Of a stretch of 25,643 bases of DNA, positions 21,277-25,643 are shown in pieces. Position 1 is the first letter of the stretch, and each line of letters starts with the position of its first letter. The DNA lies in NCBI RefSeq assembly GCF_905212365.1, contig NZ_CAJMEH010000025.1, forward strand, positions 1 to 25,643, given 5' to 3'. This DNA is from an uncultured Phascolarctobacterium sp. GTDB lineage: Bacteria > Bacillota > Negativicutes > Acidaminococcales > Acidaminococcaceae. The position numbers and the translations under genes are program-made. The notes beneath the pieces are model-generated. The model made no database searches, had not been told where the DNA came from, and saw only the letters and a list, made by a program, of their open reading frames with translations.

Positions 21277-22644
21277 TTAAGCTTCCTCGCCGCCGATAAT
21301 TGCCAGCAGCTCTTCCGTTTTAGCGGCCAAAAGCTCTTTGTCCCCCTTGGTTTCCACGTTTAAGCGCATTACAGGCTCCGTATTGGATACGCGCACGTTA
21401 AAGCGCCAAGTATCGTAAGCTACGCTCAGGCCGTCCAGATGGTCCTGCTCGCCGTCGGCATAGCGCTTACCCAGCTCTGCCAAAACCGCAGCCGAATCCT
21501 CCACTTTGCGGTTAATCTCACCGCTGCAGGGGTACATAGCCATACGCTCGCCCACCAGTTGGGACAGCGTTTTGCCGGTGCGGCACAGCAGCTCCGTTAC
21601 CAGCAGCCAGGGAATCATGCCGCTGTCGCAGTAGGAAAAGTCGCGGAAATAATGGTGCGCGGACATTTCACCGCCGTAAAGCACGCCGTTATTGCGCATA
21701 CATTCCTTCATAAAAGCATGACCGCTCTTGCAGCGTACCGGCACGCCGCCGTCGCGCCGCAAAATTTCCTCCGTGTTCCAGGTCAGCCGCGGGTCGAACA
21801 TAATCTTCGCGCCCGGCTCCTTGCGCAGGAAGGTTTCCGCCAGCAGTCCGACGATATAATAGCCTTCAATAAATTCAGCCTTTTCGTCAAATAAGAAGCA
21901 GCGGTCAAAATCGCCGTCCCAGGCAATACCCAGATCAGCGCCGCTTTCGCGCACTACCTTAGCAGTAGCCTCGCGGTTGGGCAGCAGCAAAGGATTGGGC
22001 ACGCCGTTGGGGAAACTGCCGTCCGGCGTATCGTTGAGCGTAATAAATTCAAAGGGCAAATGCTTGGCCAGCTCCTTAACCACGGGGCCTGCGCCGCCGT
22101 TGCCGGGGTTAGCCACAATCTTCATTGGTTTCAGCGCCTTAACGTCCACATAACTTAATAAATGCTCGATGTAAGCCGGCATAATATCCAGCTTTTCCAC
22201 CGCGCCCAAGGTTTTGCCAGGCACCAGTTGATGCGCAAAATTCTGAGCCGCCGCCATCTCGCCGATTTCCTTCAGTCCGGTATCGGCAGAAATGGGACGC
22301 GAACCGCGGCGCACCAGCTTCATGCCGTTATATTCCTTGGGATTATGGCTGGCGGTAATCATAATACCGCCGTCGGCCTGCAAATGCGCCGTAGCAAAAT
22401 AAATCATTTCCGTGCCGCATTGTCCTATATCGATTACCTTCGTACCGCCGTGGCGCAAGCCCTCCGTCAGCGCCTCTACCAGCGCAGGGCCGCTTAAACG
22501 AATATCGTGACCTACAACTACAGTTTCTGCTGCAAACATAGCGGAAAAAATACGTCCTACGCGATAAGCCAGCTCCTCGTTGACCTCGGTCGGATAAACG
22601 CCGCGCACATCGTACGCTTTGAACGCCTTATTGGTTACTTCCAT
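21277..22644 (-). CDS. Phosphoglucomutase/phosphomannomutase (ManB/AlgC type)
   Basis: Moves phosphate between C6 and C1 of hexoses through a phosphoserine; here most likely it gives glucose 1-phosphate for GalU. The 455-residue protein shows the four family regions in order: MITASHNP with the phosphoserine at Ser99, the metal loop DGDFDR at 243-248, the sugar-recognition GEMSAHH at 325-331, and the phosphate-binding RVSNTEPVMRLNVE near the C-terminus. Start KAFKAYDVRG is typical. GEMSAHH is the dual mannose/glucose type, so mannose 1-phosphate activity is also possible and no single symbol is given. AAAGGAG precedes the ATG. First gene of the sugar operon. Confidence 0.93.
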   Translation of the reverse strand: MEVTNKAFKAYDVRGVYPTEVNEELAYRVGRIFSAMFAAETVVVGHDIRLSGPALVEALTEGLRHGGTKVIDIGQCGTEMIYFATAHLQADGGIMITASHNPKEYNGMKLVRRGSRPISADTGLKEIGEMAAAQNFAHQLVPGKTLGAVEKLDIMPAYIEHLLSYVDVKALKPMKIVANPGNGGAGPVVKELAKHLPFEFITLNDTPDGSFPNGVPNPLLLPNREATAKVVRESGADLGIAWDGDFDRCFLFDEKAEFIEGYYIVGLLAETFLRKEPGAKIMFDPRLTWNTEEILRRDGGVPVRCKSGHAFMKECMRNNGVLYGGEMSAHHYFRDFSYCDSGMIPWLLVTELLCRTGKTLSQLVGERMAMYPCSGEINRKVEDSAAVLAELGKRYADGEQDHLDGLSVAYDTWRFNVRVSNTEPVMRLNVETKGDKELLAAKTEELLAIIGGEEA

Positions 22645-22673
22645 CTTACATACTCCTTTTAGCTGAATTTTTT

Positions 22674-22701
22674 ATAATAATATACAAAGTCAATTAATCA
22701 A
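22674..22701 (-). promoter_or_regulatory. Candidate promoter of pgm-galU-galE
   Basis: On the minus strand, -35 TTGATT (complement of 22696-22701), a 16-base spacer and -10 TATTAT (complement of 22674-22679). TTGACT overlaps within the spacer, so the exact -35 is uncertain. Confidence 0.45.
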
Positions 22702-22722
22702 TATTTATATTCTGCACAAAGG

Positions 22723-22767
22723 GAGAAAATCCTGCCGCCTCGCCAAAAATAAACGACATATTTTCTC
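22723..22767 (-). other. Inverted repeat after the HNH gene, possible weak terminator
   Basis: GAGAAAAT (22723-22730) and ATTTTCTC (22760-22767) can pair across a 29-base loop, 20 bases past the HNH nuclease stop. The minus-strand tail is CCTTTGTGC, with little U-run. No better terminator is visible between this gene and pgm. Confidence 0.35.
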
Positions 22768-22787
22768 ACTTACGCTGAAATTATAAA

Positions 22788-23567
22788 TTATAATCTGTCG
22801 CCGCTGGCTGTAATCACCCGTTCCGCCGCTTCTCCCAAATACCAACGAAAGACGGAAAAGAACGGCAGCATTACGCCATCATAATTAGGCGGCAGGCAGG
22901 TTTCTGCCAGGAGCGCCAGTGTTTCCTCCAACGGCTGCCCTATCGCTAATGCCTGCGCGATTTCGTCCTCCAGCTTTTGGATAACCTCCAGCCGCATACG
23001 CATCAGCCGCGGCGCGTTCAAATTCAGCTCTCTAATCGTACTGTTCGCCTTGCGCTGCAAATTTTTCGGGCAATTCTCCTCGTCCACAAACATTTTGCCT
23101 GAATGTTCTGCATAACGAAAAATCCGCAACCGTCCCGGAATCTTTAAAGGATTCAAAATCAGCCCGCTGATTTCCTTGCCGCCCTTGGGCACATCGCAGC
23201 TGCGGTCGCGCTTCAGCTCCGAATAACGGCGCTCCGCATCCGGCACGCAGGGCTGGCTGCCGCCGTGGCAAACGCCCAGCAGATTGCGCCAGTCCAAATG
23301 ATAATTATGCCCGCGCTCCTGCGTCGCTCCCTTGGGATAAAAATGCTCCACACGGAAATCGTCCACTTCCGTTTCCGCCTGCGCCAGCTTAATACTAATC
23401 TCGCAATAAGCGCACAACCCATGCTGGTCCTGTAAAATCTGGCGTTTCACCTCGCGGTAGCCGTTGCGGGCGCGGCGGCGGAAGTGCTCCCAGGTTTCGC
23501 GCGGATAGGACTTGCGGTAGCGAGCTAAAGCCTCCGGCTCCTGCTTGCTTTTATACACCCGCTTCAT
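22788..23567 (-). CDS. HNH endonuclease, TIGR02646/PtuB-like
   Basis: Predicted DNA-cutting partner of the adjacent ATPase. The 259-residue protein has the pattern of the retron/Septu-associated HNH family: HGLCAYCE (Cys52, Cys55), FRVEHFYPKG with the catalytic-type His75, HLDWRNLLGVCHGG (Cys100), CDVPKGGKE, and LILNPL (Asn139), then a helical C-terminal part. The Cys positions suggest zinc binding. The ATG at 23567 overlaps the ATPase stop (ATGA) and has AGGAGA upstream; the frame extends to 23645, but that part only shadows the ATPase gene. The ATPase-then-HNH order is that of ptuA-ptuB. No reverse transcriptase or msr-msd lies beside it. The family call is from memory of the motifs. Confidence 0.82.
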   Translation of the reverse strand: MKRVYKSKQEPEALARYRKSYPRETWEHFRRRARNGYREVKRQILQDQHGLCAYCEISIKLAQAETEVDDFRVEHFYPKGATQERGHNYHLDWRNLLGVCHGGSQPCVPDAERRYSELKRDRSCDVPKGGKEISGLILNPLKIPGRLRIFRYAEHSGKMFVDEENCPKNLQRKANSTIRELNLNAPRLMRMRLEVIQKLEDEIAQALAIGQPLEETLALLAETCLPPNYDGVMLPFFSVFRWYLGEAAERVITASGDRL

Positions 23568-24883
23568 GACCGTTTTCTCCTGAACTGCCGCATCCTGATA
23601 TCCATATCGGCGCGCAGCAACGCAGGCTCCTGTCCGTTGGACCATTTATCCAGCTGCTCCCGCAGCTTTAAGGCCTCCGGCGTATCCCATTTATCCTCGC
23701 TGACCAGCTCCAAATAGCGTTTAAGATTCTGCACAATAGGCAAATGCTCCGACCGCGGCGCCACGTTCTGGATGTCCTGCAAAATCTGCGTGCTGGTCGC
23801 GCCCATGGAAAAGCTTACGCGGCGTACGCCCTCAAACTGCTTGCCCCACATCAGCACGCGGATGCTGTCCGCAGGCACGCTGCCCAAAACGTGCGGGCTG
23901 TGCGTCGTCACCACAAACTGCACGCTGGGGAAAGCCTTTTGCAAATCCAGCAGCACCGTCTGCTGCCACAGGGGATGCAGGTGCATATCAATTTCGTCAA
24001 TCAGCACCAGACCCGGCGTATCCAATACGGCGCGCTCGCCCAAATGCGGGTTAAGCCGCACCATGCGGTAAGCCAAATCTGCCACCATGCTCAGTACGCT
24101 GCGGAAGCCGTCGCTCAAATCGTCCACCACCATTTCGCCGGTAACAGGATGGCTGACCACGAAGGTTTTCAGCTTAAAATTATAATACAAATCATGCAGC
24201 CCCATGCTGCTCATGCAGGCGTCCACCGCCTGCTGAATAGCCTTTTTTATCAGCAGATTGCGCTGTATATCCCGTTCGCCCTGCTGGCTTTCCTCCAGCG
24301 CGCAGCGGCTCACATGCTCAAACCATTTGCCAAAGGTATTATATGAAGAGGACGGCTCCAGGCATTCCTCATAGCCAACCTCCCGCGCCTCCAACGATTT
24401 ATCATAATGAGCCATCAAGCTGCTGTCCACCCAAATGCGCGACGTACCGTAATAAGCGAAGGCCGGAAACAAAACCTGCTCATGGCTGGCAACAGCCTGC
24501 CGCAGCTCCGCGCCATTATCCAGCAAATCGCAGGCGTCCTCCTGCAGCTCGCCCTCCGCCGAAAGCACGCGCGTACAGCTCAGCTTGCGCCCCAGCGCCT
24601 CGCCCTCCAAGCGCACCTCCACCGGATACTTGCTTTCCATTCTCTCGATATGCTTGCCGTCCTTGCCATAAACCGGCACCCGGCGCACATCCTTAGGCAG
24701 AATAGTGCGTCCCGGCACGGCAAAGGCCCGCAGATACGGCTCTAACGCAATAGCCAGCGCGTCGAAAACAGCAGTCTTGCCCTTGCCGTTTTCTCCCACG
24801 ATAACCGTCAGCTTCGGGTCAAAATCGATATCCAGCTCATCATAGCAACGGAAATTTTTCAGCTTTAATCTGTCAATACGCAT
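23564..24883 (-). CDS. ABC-class AAA ATPase, PtuA-like
   Basis: RecF/SMC-like ATPase predicted to sense or control for the HNH nuclease. The 439-residue protein starts MRIDRLKLKNFRCYDELDIDF, like RecF-type proteins. It has Walker A GENGKGKT at 30-37, the ABC signature LSDGFRS at 256-262, Walker B GLVLIDEID at 291-299 (Asp296, Glu297) and the switch His in VTTHSPH (His328). About 200 residues lie between Walker A and the signature. It has no TOPRIM nuclease domain, so it differs from OLD nucleases. GGAGG stands before the ATG. A 4-base overlap with the HNH gene implies fixed co-expression. The pair resembles Septu or retron-Ec78-type effectors; defence is inferred, not shown. Confidence 0.85.
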   Translation of the reverse strand: MRIDRLKLKNFRCYDELDIDFDPKLTVIVGENGKGKTAVFDALAIALEPYLRAFAVPGRTILPKDVRRVPVYGKDGKHIERMESKYPVEVRLEGEALGRKLSCTRVLSAEGELQEDACDLLDNGAELRQAVASHEQVLFPAFAYYGTSRIWVDSSLMAHYDKSLEAREVGYEECLEPSSSYNTFGKWFEHVSRCALEESQQGERDIQRNLLIKKAIQQAVDACMSSMGLHDLYYNFKLKTFVVSHPVTGEMVVDDLSDGFRSVLSMVADLAYRMVRLNPHLGERAVLDTPGLVLIDEIDMHLHPLWQQTVLLDLQKAFPSVQFVVTTHSPHVLGSVPADSIRVLMWGKQFEGVRRVSFSMGATSTQILQDIQNVAPRSEHLPIVQNLKRYLELVSEDKWDTPEALKLREQLDKWSNGQEPALLRADMDIRMRQFRRKRS

Positions 24884-24915
24884 AGCACGACCTCCGCTTC
24901 TGTTTCTATATTAAC

Positions 24916-24921
24916 AGTATA
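24916..24921 (-). promoter_or_regulatory. Candidate -10 box of the ATPase-HNH operon
   Basis: TATACT (complement) lies about 30 bases upstream of the ATPase ATG. The best -35 at 17-base spacing is TTATCG, only 3 of 6, so the promoter may be weak or regulated. Confidence 0.4.
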
Positions 24922-24986
24922 CACCTTTTTTCAGCAGGCGATAAGCTTTTATATGGCAAAGATTAGGCAAAAAAGCAAAAATGATG

Positions 24987-25058
24987 TATAATAGACAGGC
25001 TGTGAACAGTATTTAATTTAAAGAAGATAAATTCTTAAGACTGACGCGAGTCAGCCTG
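24987..25058 (+). promoter_or_regulatory. -10 box and structured leader of the DUF401-type gene
   Basis: TATAAT (24987-24992) with TAGGCA 17 bases upstream is a fair promoter. The leader then contains CAGGCTG (24996-25002), able to pair with CAGCCTG (25052-25058), and a hairpin CTGAC-GCGA-GTCAG (25041-25054). The two structures share bases and cannot both form. The ribosome site AAGGACGG starts just after them, so a switch in translation is conceivable. No known riboswitch class was recognised. Confidence 0.45.
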
Positions 25059-25075
25059 AAAAGGACGGTGCTTTT

Positions 25076-25643
25076 ATGAATATTTTTCTGCTGCTGGCCA
25101 TCGCCATGCTGCTGATTATCATTATGCTGCGCAAGCATATTCCCATAGGCCCCTGCATGCTGGCGGGCGGTCTGCTGATTTGGGCCGTTAAGGCTCCCAG
25201 CCTGCACTATCTGACGCAGGCAGGCGTCGAAACCATGACCATGAGCCGCACCTACGATATTTTGCTGGCCCTGTATTTCGTTATGTGCCTGGAAATCGAG
25301 CTGCGTACCAGCGGCGCGCTGGCCGGCATGGTCCACGCCTTGCAGCGCATCTTTTCCAGCACCAAAGTAACGCTGGCCGTAATGCCCGCCTTTCTGGGAC
25401 TGCTGCCCTCCTTGGGCGGCGCGCGCTTTTCCGCTCCCATCGTCGAGGAAGCCAGCCGTGATTTGAACATCACCCAGGAGCACAAGGCCGCCATCAACTT
25501 CTGGTTCCGCCACATTTTTGAATTTTCCAGTCCCATCATTCCCGGCATGATTATGGCCTGCAATATCGCAGGCGTCGCCTACAGCGATTTCATCATGCAT
25601 CTGTGCTGGCTCACAGCGCTGGCCTTCGCCGCAGGCTGGCTGG
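25076..25643 (+). CDS. DUF401-type integral membrane protein, 3' end cut by the window
   Basis: Only the first 189 residues are present; the frame is open to the end of the window. The protein is strongly hydrophobic, with membrane segments at about residues 2-18, 24-39 and 60-80, and more after 100. The segments MLRKHIPIGPCMLAGGLLIW, MPAFLGLLPSLGGARFSAPIVEEA and NFWFRHIFEFSSPIIPGMI fit the DUF401 family of putative transporters as I remember it; substrate unknown. The ATG follows AAGGACGG. It is transcribed away from the ATPase-HNH pair and is probably unrelated to it. Confidence 0.8.
   Translation, partial: MNIFLLLAIAMLLIIIMLRKHIPIGPCMLAGGLLIWAVKAPSLHYLTQAGVETMTMSRTYDILLALYFVMCLEIELRTSGALAGMVHALQRIFSSTKVTLAVMPAFLGLLPSLGGARFSAPIVEEASRDLNITQEHKAAINFWFRHIFEFSSPIIPGMIMACNIAGVAYSDFIMHLCWLTALAFAAGWL

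Noticed and set aside
24981..25016. Eleven-codon leader peptide beginning ATGATG before the DUF401-type gene
   Set aside because: Its start codons lie upstream of, or within, the -10 box TATAAT, so they would not be in the transcript.
22788..25075. Retron with PtuAB effector
   Set aside because: No reverse transcriptase frame and no msr-msd-like inverted repeat structure were found on either strand next to the pair.

Overview
The window looks like ordinary chromosome from an anaerobic, Firmicutes-type bacterium, most likely a member of the Negativicutes (Acidaminococcaceae/Selenomonadales side). The reasons are a T-box leader in front of leuA, strong GGAGG ribosome sites, a TRAP transporter with a lipoprotein binding subunit, a DUF1638/FrhB-like gene pair, a stand-alone IMP cyclohydrolase, and a moderately GC-rich coding style. 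The genus is not certain. No rRNA, tRNA, CRISPR array, IS element or prophage was seen.

Layout: (1) 1-2136: leuA on the minus strand under a complete Leu-type T-box and a near-perfect promoter. (2) 2189-9470: a minus-strand purine operon, purE-purF-purM-purN-purH(cyclohydrolase domain only)-purD-guaB. It has one strong promoter, a probable intrinsic terminator in the leader ahead of purE, and tight or overlapping junctions. It covers AIR and IMP steps plus the first step to GMP; purC, purB, purL/Q and the AICAR transformylase are not here. (3) 9571-14207: a minus-strand dctP-dctQ-dctM TRAP transporter followed by glpK, with strong hairpins between dctP and dctQ and between dctM and glpK. (4) 14178-17346: plus-strand glycerophosphodiesterase and LacI-type regulator, divergent from dctP with nearly coincident -35 boxes, then azlCD (branched-chain amino acid export) with its own promoter and terminator. 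(5) 17452-22701: minus-strand pgm/manB-galU-galE, which make UDP-glucose/UDP-galactose for surface polysaccharide, followed by an FrhB-like iron-sulfur protein and a DUF1638 protein. (6) 22788-24883: a two-gene minus-strand module, an ABC-class AAA ATPase and a TIGR02646-type HNH nuclease, resembling the Septu/retron-effector PtuAB pair. (7) 25076-end: the start of a DUF401-type membrane protein on the plus strand.

The most notable points are the IMP dehydrogenase, whose length, sequence and catalytic-residue numbering match my memory of the protozoan Tritrichomonas foetus enzyme; the PtuAB-like pair with no reverse transcriptase beside it; the split PurH; the leader terminator in the pur operon; the overlapping divergent dctP/ugpQ promoters set in a 15-bp inverted repeat; and glpK placed directly after a terminator with no room for its own promoter. 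Start codons were revised for leuA, purF, purE, dctQ, azlD, galE, the FrhB-like gene and the HNH gene, using ribosome sites and family N-termini.
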